Shown piece after piece: positions 1-7,565 of a stretch of DNA of 44,519 bases. Made by a program: the position numbers and the translations under genes. The DNA comes from Marinobacterium sp. (GTDB lineage Bacteria > Pseudomonadota > Gammaproteobacteria > Pseudomonadales > Balneatricaceae): NCBI GenBank assembly GCA_003250495.1, contig QKGH01000207.1, forward strand, positions 1 through 44,519, in the 5' to 3' direction. The notes under the pieces were generated by a model that was given only the letters and a program-made list of their open reading frames with translations, had not been told where the DNA came from and made no database searches. Position 1 is the first letter of the stretch. Each line of letters starts with the position of its first letter.

Positions 1-236
1 ATCGCCAGACCGCGCTTGCCGGAGGGGCGCCCGGTGATGTCGTCGCCGTTCAGACAGATGCGGCCACCGCTGGGCGTCTCGAGGCCGGCGATCATCTTCA
101 GCGTGGTCGATTTGCCGCAGCCGGAGGGCCCCAGCAGTGCCACGAATTCGCCCTCGGCGATCTCGAAGCTGATGTCGTCGACGGCTTTCGCCGCGCCCCA
201 GTGTTTGCTCAGATGTTCGACGCTAAGCTGGCTCAT
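1..236 (-). CDS. ABC transporter ATP-binding protein, MalK/UgpC-like, N-terminal part (partial)
   Basis: This is the first 78 codons of an ATPase subunit that powers an importer from the cytoplasmic face of the inner membrane. The ATG is at 236-234 and the frame is open to the left edge, so the 3' end lies outside the window. The translation shows the order expected for the family: an N-terminal strand, an aromatic Trp near residue 13 (A-loop region), a perfect Walker A motif (GPSGCGKST, about residues 36-44), then MIAGLE and the stretch ending KRGLAM that precedes the Q-loop. The pattern MIAGLETPSGG with DITG is typical of the sugar or glycerol-3-phosphate type (CUT1, MalK/UgpC). The substrate cannot be told without the permease and binding-protein genes. 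The upstream region carries palindromes and an 11-bp repeat array, suggesting tight control. Confidence 0.9.
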   Translation of the reverse strand, partial: MSQLSVEHLSKHWGAAKAVDDISFEIAEGEFVALLGPSGCGKSTTLKMIAGLETPSGGRICLNGDDITGRPSGKRGLA

Positions 237-392
237 GACGCGACCCCTGGCCGATCGAATGTTGTGGTCGCTGCGGCTGCGCTGGCGGCATCGGGTGGAG
301 GGGCGACGGGCGGAAGCCGGTCGGCGCGCGTAAGCGGTTGAGAGTATGGGGTTGTCGGTTGGTTAACGGCATCGGTCGGATCGGTGGCTGAG

Positions 393-469
393 TTTCGTTC
401 GAAGGTATCAGGCGCGCCATACTGTGGCGTTATGCGGTTTCGCCCGAGTGATTTTGGTTTCGAACGAAA
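393..469. promoter_or_regulatory. Pair of TTTCG-N2-CGAAA palindromes upstream of the ABC gene
   Basis: A perfect palindrome TTTCG-AA-CGAAA lies at 458-469. A near-perfect one, TTTCG-TT-CGAAG, lies at 393-404. Their centres are 66 bp apart, six 11-bp turns, so they sit on the same face of the helix. They lie 157-233 bp upstream of the ABC ATPase start. The TTCG/CGAA half-sites resemble those of DeoR/GlpR-type repressors, but this assignment is inference. The arrangement would suit repressor looping. Confidence 0.45.
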
Positions 470-484
470 TTATCGGCGCCTTCT

Positions 485-616
485 GTGACCCCTCGGCAAC
501 AGGGCGGTGACCGTTTGGTGACCCGTAGATGACTGGCGCGCGACCGGGAGGTGGCAGCGATGTGACTTTCTTGCGACCGAATTGCGACTGAGTTGCGACT
601 GAGTTGCGACAGGATT
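485..616. repeat. Array of twelve phased 11-bp units with core GYGAC
   Basis: Reading the plus strand in exact 11-bp steps from 485, the units start GTGACC, GCAACA, GTGACC, GTGACC, ATGACT, GCGACC, GTGGCA, GTGACT, GCGACC, GCGACT, GCGACT, GCGACA (starts 485, 496, 507, 518, 529, 540, 551, 562, 573, 584, 595, 606). The last four are nearly identical (TTGCGAC-N4 tandem). On the minus strand, the orientation of the downstream ABC gene, the core reads GTCRC. Direct repeats with an 11-bp period are how PhoB/OmpR-family response regulators bind DNA, usually as 2-4 units, so twelve is unusual. The regulator is unknown. No gene is visible in 237-667. Confidence 0.75.
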
Positions 617-636
617 GGCCGCGAGGGAGGGAGAGT

Positions 637-659
637 CCGCCTGCGGGACGCGCAGGCGG
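637..659 (-). terminator. Stem-loop downstream of the TauE/SafE gene
   Basis: There is a perfect 9-bp GC-rich stem (CCGCCTGCG 637-645 with CGCAGGCGG 651-659) and a 5-nt loop, 8 nt past the stop codon of the minus-strand gene ending at 668. There is no clear T-run, so factor-independent termination is only likely. Confidence 0.5.
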
Positions 660-667
660 GGGGGATA

Positions 668-1477
668 TCAGTTCAGGAGCAGCGGCAGCAGGTGCTTTTT
701 CATCAGCATCAACGACGCGATGCTGGCGAGAATGGCGAAGAACAGCTGCAGGTAGCGGCCGGGCAGGTGTGGGGCGATTTGACGTCCCACCAGCATGCCG
801 ATACAGGTGGAGCCGATGAACCACCAGGCCTCTTCGTTGATGCGGGCGCCGCCGAGCAGTGCGCTGGTCACGGTGCCGATGGAGATCAGCGTGATCACCG
901 TCAGCGAGGTGGCGACGATACCGTGCATATTCAGGTTACTGAACTGACGGATACCGGGCACGATCAGGAAACCGCCGCCGACGCCGAGCATGCCGCTGCA
1001 CAGGCCGGACAGGCCTCCAATCGACGACAGGGTCATGAAACAGCGCGGATTCCATTGGAAGCGACCGGTATCCGGGCGCAGCATGCAGTTCTTTCCCATC
1101 AGGTCCGGTGCGTCCAGCGCCTCTCGTTTCAACGCCTGGCGGGCCATGCGCAGCGCGATCATGAACAGCAGCAGGCTGAAGATCAGGGTCAGGACGGTGG
1201 TGGGCAGATTATGCGACAGCCAGATACCGAGCGGGGCGAAGAGGGTGCCGCAGAGTGCCATGACAATGGCGGCACGGTAACGGACCAGGCCGCGACGCAG
1301 CCCGTCCAGGCTGCCGATGAACGATGCGATGCCGACCGAGATCAGCGAGATCGGCATCGCCTGCGGCAGGGTAAAACCGAGCCCGAGCATCAGCGCCGGT
1401 ACGGCCAGTACGCCGCCGCCGCCGGTCAGCCCCAGCGCGATACCAACGCCGCCGCCCAATAGGATTGCATTCAGCAT
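668..1477 (-). CDS. TauE/SafE-family membrane exporter (DUF81)
   Basis: This 269-residue polytopic inner-membrane protein has the two-halved TauE/SafE pattern. A glycine-rich GLTGGGGVLAVPAL stretch starts near residue 16, and its counterpart GMLGVGGGFLIVPGI falls in the second half, each followed by several hydrophobic segments. Family members move sulfite, organosulfonates or other sulfur anions across the membrane, and BigR operons in plant-associated bacteria contain one. Here an operator of the same form as those of the BigR-like regulator (29123-29494) lies 75-92 bp upstream, at 1552-1569. The central loop carries two cysteines (GKNC and PRC, about residues 138 and 153). The start is the ATG at 1477; its purine-rich site (AGGAGG, complement of 1492-1497) is an unusually long 14 nt away. 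Transport of an oxidised or reduced sulfur species is the likely role; the exact substrate is unknown. Confidence 0.88.
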   Translation of the reverse strand: MLNAILLGGGVGIALGLTGGGGVLAVPALMLGLGFTLPQAMPISLISVGIASFIGSLDGLRRGLVRYRAAIVMALCGTLFAPLGIWLSHNLPTTVLTLIFSLLLFMIALRMARQALKREALDAPDLMGKNCMLRPDTGRFQWNPRCFMTLSSIGGLSGLCSGMLGVGGGFLIVPGIRQFSNLNMHGIVATSLTVITLISIGTVTSALLGGARINEEAWWFIGSTCIGMLVGRQIAPHLPGRYLQLFFAILASIASLMLMKKHLLPLLLN

Positions 1478-1551
1478 GCTTGTACGATCGCCTCCTGTAT
1501 TCTCCGCCTGAATCGACTCACTCGCAGCGGCGGTATGCAGCGGAGATATTG

Positions 1552-1580
1552 TATTATTCTTTTTTAATATTAGCTAATAA
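1552..1580. promoter_or_regulatory. BigR-type operator upstream of TauE/SafE gene
   Basis: TATTA (1552-1556), 8 nt, TAATA (1565-1569) matches the operators at 29613 and 36186 with one mismatch in the outermost pair. A second, overlapping palindrome ATATTA-GC-TAATAA occupies 1567-1580. It lies upstream of the exporter gene at 668-1477. The rest of 1581-1939 shows no gene or clear signal. Confidence 0.6.
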
Positions 1581-1939
1581 CCAAATATTTTAAACGGCCG
1601 GCGTTTCAAGCCCCCTGGCCTGGCGATCTGCCGCTCGTCGGGGCACTGTGTAATGGGGCAGTGGGTGGAGTCACAGGGGGGAGAAACGGCGAGCCTCTGC
1701 GTCTGTCCAGGCGCGCAGCCTGTGGCGATAGGCATGCTGGCCAGTTGTTGCGCGCCCCTGCATCGGGCCGGTGTATGCTTCCGGTGTATATCCGGATGCT
1801 GGAGCCGGTGCTGGTTGTAGAGGCCGGTTGGTTGTTCGGTTACGCGGTTTGGTTGTATGGCTCGGTCAGTCGCGCCGATAGATAGGTGACTGGCGGTTAA
1901 GCGACAGTCGTTGTTCAGGGTAAGAGGAGTGTTGGGGTT

Positions 1940-2740
1940 TTGAGTGTTCTGTCGAGACAGTTTCATCGTCGCGGTCCCGACCACCGGCAGGGGCGGGAGG
2001 TCGGGTTCGTCGATATACGTCGACGCTTCGATTTTCGCTCCATCCAGATCGGCCGCTGGGTGACCCGGGCGGAGCAGGCCCGGGTGGCGGGGTTGTTCTA
2101 CGATGCGCTGCACGACCTGATGCTGATCCTGCACGGGACCGAGGCGCTTATCTCGTTGCGTGGCTCGCTGGCGCTGCAGTATGGGATCGGGGGCCGCCCC
2201 GGGGTATCGGCGCACTACGACCCGTCGCAGCGTAGCTTCGCGCTGGCGAAAAATGCCGGCCCCGGCAGTATCGCCCATGAGTGGTTCCACGCCTTCGATC
2301 ACTATATCGCCGCCCAGGCGTTTGCCGATGCGCCGGCCAACCTGTTCGGTTCCAGTGCCTGGATAGCTGATGCCACCCCGATACCCCATCCGCTGAACGA
2401 CCGCCTGTGCCGCTGCTATCGTGCCATCCTGCTGAGTCCCGCCGGGGACCGCCCCAGCGAGCTGTTCCGGCGCGCGGCGCGGGTCGATGCCCGGCTTGGG
2501 TCGAACTACTTCAGCCAGCCGGAGGAGGTGTGCGCCCGTGCGTTCGAGGCCTATGTGCAGGATGCGGGCATCAGCAACAGCTTTCTGGTGCGTGGCACGC
2601 GCTCTTCGGAGGAGGCACGCCAGGGGCTGTATCCGAGCGGCGAGGAGCGGGACTATATCGGTGCGGCATTCGATGCCTATTTCGGGGCGCTGGGGCAGGC
2701 GCTGTGCCGCCAGCGGGCCGGTTCCGGTCCTGCGCGATAG
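1940..2740 (+). CDS. CLCA_X-like protein with HEXXH zincin motif
   Basis: This 266-residue cytoplasmic protein has no signal peptide or membrane segment. It resembles proteins annotated as CLCA_X family in Pseudomonas and relatives, whose function is not established. Its key feature is HEWFH at residues 113-117 inside the stretch SIAHEWFHAFDHY. This fits a zinc metallopeptidase helix (HEXXH), with a candidate third ligand downstream, possibly the conserved-looking EEVCARAFEAY region (about residues 196-206). The same HEWxHAxD pattern occurs in large polyvalent-protein domains of mobile elements. The start is a TTG at 1940, chosen because GAGGAG (1924-1929) lies 10 nt upstream. A peroxiredoxin gene follows after 46 nt on the same strand, so the two may be co-transcribed. 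Peptidase activity is inferred from the motif alone. Confidence 0.75.
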   Translation: MSVLSRQFHRRGPDHRQGREVGFVDIRRRFDFRSIQIGRWVTRAEQARVAGLFYDALHDLMLILHGTEALISLRGSLALQYGIGGRPGVSAHYDPSQRSFALAKNAGPGSIAHEWFHAFDHYIAAQAFADAPANLFGSSAWIADATPIPHPLNDRLCRCYRAILLSPAGDRPSELFRRAARVDARLGSNYFSQPEEVCARAFEAYVQDAGISNSFLVRGTRSSEEARQGLYPSGEERDYIGAAFDAYFGALGQALCRQRAGSGPAR

Positions 2741-2786
2741 CGGCTACACTGGTTGGACGATTTCAATAACCTAGAGGTAGCCGCAG

Positions 2787-3263
2787 ATGATACGCGAGGG
2801 TGATCGCATACCGTCTCTACCGCTGGTGGCCGTGGATGCCGAGGGGCAACGTGCGGTCAAGGCGGATGAACTTTTTGCCGGAAAGAGGGCGGTGCTGTTT
2901 GCCGTGCCGGGAGCGTTTACGCCGACCTGCTCGCAACGCCACCTGCCGGGGTTTGTCGAGCAGGCCGATGCGCTGTACGCCAAGGGGGTGGAGCTGATCG
3001 CCTGCGTTGCGGTCAACGATGCCTTCGTCATGCAGGCCTGGGGAGCGGCGAACGGTGTCGCTGACAAGGTGCTGATGTTGGCCGACGGTGGCGCTACCTT
3101 TACCCGCAGTCTGGGACTGGAGATGGAAACCGGGGATTTCGGCGGCGTGCGCTCGCAGCGCTATGCCATGATCATCGACGATGGGGTGGTGACGCGGCTG
3201 TTGCTGGAGGCGCCGAAGGCGTTCGAGGTCAGCAGCGCGGAGTATGTCCTGTCGCAGCTGTAA
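2787..3263 (+). CDS. Peroxiredoxin, Prx5/redoxin family
   Basis: This 158-residue thiol peroxidase reduces hydrogen peroxide or organic hydroperoxides in the cytoplasm. The Prx5 active-site signature PGAFTPTCS is complete, with the peroxidatic Cys at residue 48 and the supporting Pro41 and Thr45. The Prx5-typical CVAVNDAFVM follows near residues 73-82. Its Cys73 is the only other obvious thiol, and no glutaredoxin domain is fused. A thiol such as glutathione/glutaredoxin is the probable reductant, as in other Prx5 proteins. The length matches the family. The ATG at 2787 has GAGG 9 nt upstream. It follows the HEXXH gene by 46 nt and converges on gltA, with a shared terminator at 3292-3315. Confidence 0.93.
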   Translation: MIREGDRIPSLPLVAVDAEGQRAVKADELFAGKRAVLFAVPGAFTPTCSQRHLPGFVEQADALYAKGVELIACVAVNDAFVMQAWGAANGVADKVLMLADGGATFTRSLGLEMETGDFGGVRSQRYAMIIDDGVVTRLLLEAPKAFEVSSAEYVLSQL

Positions 3264-3265
3264 TT

Positions 3266-3315
3266 CGGTTCCGGCTGGAACCGGAAATGCAACGGCCCGC
3301 ACGAGTGCGGGCCGT
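3266..3315. terminator. Bidirectional terminator between peroxiredoxin gene and gltA
   Basis: A strong GC stem of 10 bp (3292-3301 paired with 3306-3315, loop CGAG) is followed by TTGCGTT on the plus strand. A smaller 7-bp hairpin (3266-3272 with 3277-3283) precedes it. The pair sits between convergent stop codons at 3263 and 3334 and can serve both genes. Confidence 0.8.
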
Positions 3316-3333
3316 TTGCGTTGTACCGGGCGC

Positions 3334-4614
3334 TTACTTGGCCGGGTAGTCGCGGCGGGTCGGGCCAGTGTAGAGCTGGCGCGGACGACCGATCTTGTTC
3401 GGGCTGGAGTGGAACTCGTTCCAGTGGGAGATCCAGCCGATGGTGCGTGACAGGGCGAAGATCACGGTGAACATGTTGGTCGGGATGCCGATCGCTTTCA
3501 GGATGATGCCTGAGTAGAAGTCGACGTTCGGATACAGTTTGCGCTGTACGAAGTATTCGTCTTCCAGGGCGATCTGCTCCAGACGCTTGGCGATCTTCAA
3601 CAGCGGATCGTTTTCGATACCCAGTTCGGCCAGTACTTCGTCGCAGGTCTTCTTCATGACCTTGGCGCGCGGGTCGAAGTTGCGGTAGACGCGGTGACCG
3701 AAGCCCATCAGGCGGAACGGGTCGTTCGGATCTTTGGCGCGTTCGATGAATTCCGGGATGTTGGATTCGTCGCCGATCTCGTTCAGCATCACCAGGACCG
3801 CTTCGTTGGCACCGCCGTGAGCCGGTCCCCACAGCGCGGCGATACCGGCTGCGATACAGGCGAACGGGTTGGCGCCGGAGGAGCCTGCCAGACGTACGGT
3901 CGAGGTGGAGGCGTTCTGCTCGTGGTCGGCGTGCAGCACGAAGATGCGGTCCATCGCCTTGGCCAGGGTCGGGCTGACCTGGTATTCGCCGCAGGGGGTG
4001 CCGAACATCATGTTCAGGAAGTTTTCGGCGTAACCCATTTCGTTACGCGGATACATGAACGGCTGGCCGATGGAGTACTTGTAGCACATCGCTGCCAGGG
4101 TCGGCATCTTGGCGATCAGACGATAGGCGCAGACTTCACGGTGGTGCGCATCGTTGATGTCGAGGGAGTCGTGATAGAAGGCGGACAGGGCACCGACAAC
4201 ACCGCACATGATGGCCATCGGGTGCGCATCGCGACGGAAGCCTTTGAAGAACTGGCTCAGCTGTTCGTGCACCATGGTGTGGTTGGTGATGGTGTTGACG
4301 AACGTTTCCTTCTGTTCCGGCGTCGGCAGTTCGCCGTTGAGCAGCAGGTAGCAGACTTCCAGGTAGTCGGACTTTTCGGCCAGCTGTTCGATCGGGTAAC
4401 CACCGTGCAGCAGGACGCCTTTTTCGCCGTCGATATAGGTGAGCTTGGACTCACAGGCTGCGGTGGAAACAAAGCCGGGATCGTAGGTAAACAGACCTTT
4501 GCCGGTCAAGGGACGAACGTCGATAACATCCGGGCCTTCGGTGCCGCTGTACACCGGAAGCTCGATCGCTTCCTCCAGACCGTCGACTGTCAAACGTGCT
4601 TTCTTGTCAGCCAT
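3334..4614 (-). CDS. gltA: Citrate synthase (type II)
   Basis: This enzyme condenses acetyl-CoA and oxaloacetate to citrate, the entry step of the TCA cycle. The 426-residue length fits the hexameric, NADH-sensitive gammaproteobacterial form, including the N-terminal beta domain (residues 1 to about 55). Catalytic residues are recognisable: His266 in [11 protein letters not shown], His307 in [13 protein letters not shown], and Asp365 in PNVDFYSG. The ATG at 4614 has AGGAG six nucleotides upstream. The gene is transcribed away from the sdh-suc operon from a readable sigma70 promoter at 4714-4741. Divergent gltA next to sdhCDAB-sucABCD is the standard arrangement in Escherichia and Pseudomonas, allowing common control by respiratory and carbon signals. 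Confidence 0.98.
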   Translation of the reverse strand: MADKKARLTVDGLEEAIELPVYSGTEGPDVIDVRPLTGKGLFTYDPGFVSTAACESKLTYIDGEKGVLLHGGYPIEQLAEKSDYLEVCYLLLNGELPTPEQKETFVNTITNHTMVHEQLSQFFKGFRRDAHPMAIMCGVVGALSAFYHDSLDINDAHHREVCAYRLIAKMPTLAAMCYKYSIGQPFMYPRNEMGYAENFLNMMFGTPCGEYQVSPTLAKAMDRIFVLHADHEQNASTSTVRLAGSSGANPFACIAAGIAALWGPAHGGANEAVLVMLNEIGDESNIPEFIERAKDPNDPFRLMGFGHRVYRNFDPRAKVMKKTCDEVLAELGIENDPLLKIAKRLEQIALEDEYFVQRKLYPNVDFYSGIILKAIGIPTNMFTVIFALSRTIGWISHWNEFHSSPNKIGRPRQLYTGPTRRDYPAK

Positions 4615-4713
4615 TCGAGGCTCCTATCATTCGGTTGTAATAGCTGCGACTTGTCTCCAGCCGCTTATTTCCGGGCTCCGGGATCGGCCGGGCGCCGGAT
4701 TTGAAGAGCAACA

Positions 4714-4741
4714 ACTATAGTGGTTGAAGCGTGATTGTCAA
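4714..4741 (-). promoter_or_regulatory. gltA sigma70 promoter
   Basis: On the minus strand a perfect -35 TTGACA (complement of 4736-4741), 16 nt, and -10 TATAGT (complement of 4714-4719, 5 of 6). The predicted transcript leader is about 93 nt to the ATG at 4614. Confidence 0.75.
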
Positions 4742-4900
4742 TTTAGCCGTTGGGCGAATATGCTGCGTCGCATCATGAGTAAAATTGCAAAAAAGAGGCG
4801 TGGGTAAAGCGTGGGTTAACAGGGGGTAAATGGGTGCCGGTGAAGGGCGATATCGGCGGATTGTTATATTGGACATAAGGCTAATGCCCCATGCCTTACA

Positions 4901-4929
4901 TTGTTTTCAATAGGCGAACTGTCTATACT
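4901..4929 (+). promoter_or_regulatory. Predicted sdhCDAB promoter
   Basis: TTGTTT (4901-4906), a 17-nt spacer and TATACT (4924-4929, 5 of 6 to the consensus -10). The start site is predicted near 4936, the first base of the stem-loop at 4936-4980. The leader to the sdhC GTG at 5059 is about 123 nt. Confidence 0.6.
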
Positions 4930-4935
4930 CCGGCT

Positions 4936-4980
4936 CCTGAAATAGCTCACAGATGAAAACATAAGTGAGCATATTTCAGG
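4936..4980 (+). promoter_or_regulatory. Long stem-loop at the predicted 5' end of the sdh transcript
   Basis: CCTGAAATAGCTCAC (4936-4950) pairs with GTGAGCATATTTCAGG (4965-4980), giving 15 base pairs with one bulged base and a 14-nt A-rich loop (4951-4964). It begins where transcription is predicted to start. Possible roles are 5'-end protection of the long TCA mRNA, a protein or small-RNA target, or a DNA operator. The sequence does not decide between them. Confidence 0.65.
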
Positions 4981-5058
4981 CATCTCGAGGTATTACTCTC
5001 TGAGCACTTCCAAGCAACCGCGCCTTGTCACAGGGCCGCAAGAGTGTGAACTAGAGCC

Positions 5059-5436
5059 GTGAACAAAAAACGACCTGTAAACCTAGATCTGCGAACCATT
5101 AAACAGCCACTACCGGCTATTACCTCCATTCTGCACCGTGTGACGGGTGTCGCGCTGTTTTTCGGCGCCATCTTCATGGTGTATATCCTGGGGTTATCGC
5201 TGGAATCTCCGGAAGGCTTCGCGCAAGCGTCGGAGATGCTCCAGGAATCCTTCCTGGCAAAACTCATTGCATGGGGTCTGGTATCGGCACTGCTGTACCA
5301 CTTCTTTGCGGGCATCAAGCATCTGATCATGGATGCCGGTTACTGTGAAGAGCTGGAGAGCGGCCGTCTTGCTGCGAAAACGACGCTGATCGTTGCCGCG
5401 GTAGCAATCCTGCTGGCGGGGGTATGGATATGGTAA
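5059..5436 (+). CDS. sdhC: Succinate dehydrogenase cytochrome b556 subunit
   Basis: This 125-residue membrane anchor of complex II has three hydrophobic segments. Together with SdhD it binds one haem b and the ubiquinone site. The signature SILHRVTG (residues 23-30) supplies the quinone-site Ser23 and Arg27 (Ser27 and Arg31 in E. coli). The haem-ligand His is residue 81 in the LLYHFFAGIKHLIMD segment. The start is GTG at 5059, giving the canonical N-terminus MNKKRPVNLDL; the ribosome site (AGAG) is weak. It is the first gene of the sdh-suc operon and overlaps sdhD by 13 nt. Confidence 0.97.
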   Translation: MNKKRPVNLDLRTIKQPLPAITSILHRVTGVALFFGAIFMVYILGLSLESPEGFAQASEMLQESFLAKLIAWGLVSALLYHFFAGIKHLIMDAGYCEELESGRLAAKTTLIVAAVAILLAGVWIW

Positions 5437-5777
5437 CTTCTATTACTAGTTTCGGCCGCAGCGGTCTGTATGACTGGATGATGCAGCGTGTTACCGCTAT
5501 CGTTCTGCTGGCTTATACCGTCTTTATGATCGGTTATCTGCTGTTCAACCCCGATCTGGATTACAACCAGTGGGCAGGTCTGTTCCAGTGCACGTCGATG
5601 CGCATCTTCACTCTGCTTGCGCTGCTGTCCATGGTTGCTCACGCTTGGATCGGTCTGTGGTCTGTATCCACCGACTATATTAAGCCGACCGGCGCACGTT
5701 TCGTATTCCAGTCCGTATGTGGCCTGCTCGCGTTTATCTACGTTGTGTGGGGCGTCCAGATTCTGTGGAGTATCTAA
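5424..5777 (+). CDS. sdhD: Succinate dehydrogenase membrane anchor subunit
   Basis: This 117-residue second anchor of complex II has three transmembrane helices. In the segment HAWIGLWSVSTDYIKP, His73 corresponds to E. coli His71 (haem ligand), and Asp84-Tyr85 to the quinone-site Asp-Tyr. Translation is coupled to sdhC: the ATG at 5424 lies inside the sdhC end (stop 5434-5436). A second in-frame ATG at 5430 is an equally possible start, removing two residues. sdhA begins 3 nt after the stop. Confidence 0.96.
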   Translation: MDMVTSITSFGRSGLYDWMMQRVTAIVLLAYTVFMIGYLLFNPDLDYNQWAGLFQCTSMRIFTLLALLSMVAHAWIGLWSVSTDYIKPTGARFVFQSVCGLLAFIYVVWGVQILWSI

Positions 5778-5780
5778 GAC

Positions 5781-7553
5781 ATGTCTAAACTGCGTACGCT
5801 TTCTTTCGACGCGATCGTAGTCGGCGGTGGTGGTGCAGGCATGCGTGCTGCGCTGCAACTGGCTCAGTCCGGTCTGAAAACCGCTTGCGTAACCAAGGTT
5901 TTCCCGACTCGCTCCCATACCGTTTCCGCTCAGGGCGGTATTACCTGCGCGATTGCCAGTTCCGATCCGAACGATGACTGGCGCTGGCATATGTACGATA
6001 CCGTCAAGGGTTCCGATTACATCGGTGACCAGGACGCTATCGAGTACATGTGCTCTGTCGGTCCGCAGGCGGTGTTCGAGCTGGATCACATGGGTCTGCC
6101 GTTCTCCCGTACCGAAACCGGCCGTATCTACCAGCGTCCGTTTGGTGGTCAGTCCAAGAACTTCGGTGAAGGCGGTCAGGCTGCTCGTACCTGTGCTGCG
6201 GCTGACCGTACCGGTCACGCGCTGCTGCACACCCTGTACCAGGGCAACATGAAAGCCGGTACCACCTTCCTGAACGAGTGGTATGCCGTCGATCTGGTTA
6301 AAAACGCCCAGGGTGCTGTCGTCGGTTGTATCGCGATCTGCATCGAAACCGGTGAAACCGTCTACATCAAGGCCAAGGCGACCGTTCTGGCCACCGGTGG
6401 TGCTGGTCGTATCTATGCGTCCACTACCAACGCGCTGATCAACACCGGTGACGGTGTAGGTATGTCCCTGCGTGCAGGTGTGCCGGCGCAGGATATGGAG
6501 ATGTGGCAGTTCCACCCGACCGGTATTGCCGGTGCCGGCGTCCTCGTGACCGAGGGTTGCCGCGGTGAGGGTGGCTACCTGATCAACAAGAACGGCGAGC
6601 GCTTCATGGAGCGTTATGCGCCGAACGCCAAAGACCTGGCGTCCCGCGACGTGGTTGCGCGCTCGATGATCCTCGAGCTGCTGGCCGGTAACGGTGCCGG
6701 TGAGAACGGCGATCACGTGTTCCTGAAGCTCGATCACCTCGGTGAAGAGGTTCTGCACTCGCGTCTGCCGGGTATCTGCGAGCTGTCGCAGACCTTCGCC
6801 CATGTCGATCCGGTCAAAGAGCCGATCCCGGTCGTGCCGACTTGCCACTACATGATGGGCGGTATCCCGACCAACATCGGTGGTCAGGCGCTGACCCAGA
6901 ATGCGGCCGGCGAAGATCAGATCGTCAACGGTCTGTTCGCTTGCGGTGAAGTCGCTTGCGTATCCGTTCACGGTGCCAACCGCCTGGGCGGTAACTCACT
7001 GCTCGACCTGGTGGTCTTCGGTCGTGCGGCAGGCCTGCATATCGAACAGCAGATGCGTGAAGGCTACGAAGTAGCCGACGCCACCGAGTCCGATATCGAT
7101 GCGGCAATGGCACGTCTGAACCGCCTGAACAACAGCACCAGCGGCGAGAAAGTGGCTGATGTCCGTAAGGATCTGCAGAGCACCATGCAGCTGTACTTCG
7201 GCGTGTTCCGCGATGGCGAGAGCATGCAGAAGGGCCTGGGTCTGCTGAAAGAGATCCGCGAGCGCGTGGCCAACGTTCACCTGGAAGATAAGAGCCAGGC
7301 GTTCAACACCTCTCGCGTTGAGGCACTGGAACTCGAGAACCTGATGGAAGTGGCTGAGGCGACTGCCGTCGCGGCGGAAGTGCGTAAAGAGTCGCGCGGT
7401 GCGCATGCTCGTAACGACTTCACCGACCGTGATGACGAGAACTGGCTGTGCCACTCCGTTTTCTTCCCGCAGGATAAGCGCATCGGCAAACGTGCGGTTA
7501 ACTTCGCACCGAAGACGATGGAGCCGTTCCCGCCGAAGATCAGAACTTACTAA
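5781..7553 (+). CDS. sdhA: Succinate dehydrogenase flavoprotein subunit
   Basis: This is the catalytic subunit of complex II. It oxidises succinate to fumarate on the cytoplasmic side of the membrane and passes electrons to SdhB. At 590 residues it has the normal length. The N-terminal dinucleotide fold GGGGAG is at residues 15-20. The covalent FAD attachment His46 lies in [11 protein letters not shown]. The substrate-binding motif HPTGIAGAG and the active-site region [14 protein letters not shown] are intact. Codon use is rich in GGT, CGT and CTG, like the rest of the operon, as expected for strongly expressed genes. Confidence 0.99.
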   Translation: MSKLRTLSFDAIVVGGGGAGMRAALQLAQSGLKTACVTKVFPTRSHTVSAQGGITCAIASSDPNDDWRWHMYDTVKGSDYIGDQDAIEYMCSVGPQAVFELDHMGLPFSRTETGRIYQRPFGGQSKNFGEGGQAARTCAAADRTGHALLHTLYQGNMKAGTTFLNEWYAVDLVKNAQGAVVGCIAICIETGETVYIKAKATVLATGGAGRIYASTTNALINTGDGVGMSLRAGVPAQDMEMWQFHPTGIAGAGVLVTEGCRGEGGYLINKNGERFMERYAPNAKDLASRDVVARSMILELLAGNGAGENGDHVFLKLDHLGEEVLHSRLPGICELSQTFAHVDPVKEPIPVVPTCHYMMGGIPTNIGGQALTQNAAGEDQIVNGLFACGEVACVSVHGANRLGGNSLLDLVVFGRAAGLHIEQQMREGYEVADATESDIDAAMARLNRLNNSTSGEKVADVRKDLQSTMQLYFGVFRDGESMQKGLGLLKEIRERVANVHLEDKSQAFNTSRVEALELENLMEVAEATAVAAEVRKESRGAHARNDFTDRDDENWLCHSVFFPQDKRIGKRAVNFAPKTMEPFPPKIRTY

Positions 7554-7565
7554 GGGGCAGGTACG

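Noticed and set aside
593-1462. Plus-strand open frame opposite the TauE/SafE gene
   Set aside because: Low-complexity Gln/Arg/Asp/Gly-rich translation typical of an antisense reading of a hydrophobic protein.
5340-6971. Long minus-strand open frame across sdhD and sdhA
   Set aside because: Antisense shadow of sdhD/sdhA codon bias; no start signal and no family resemblance.
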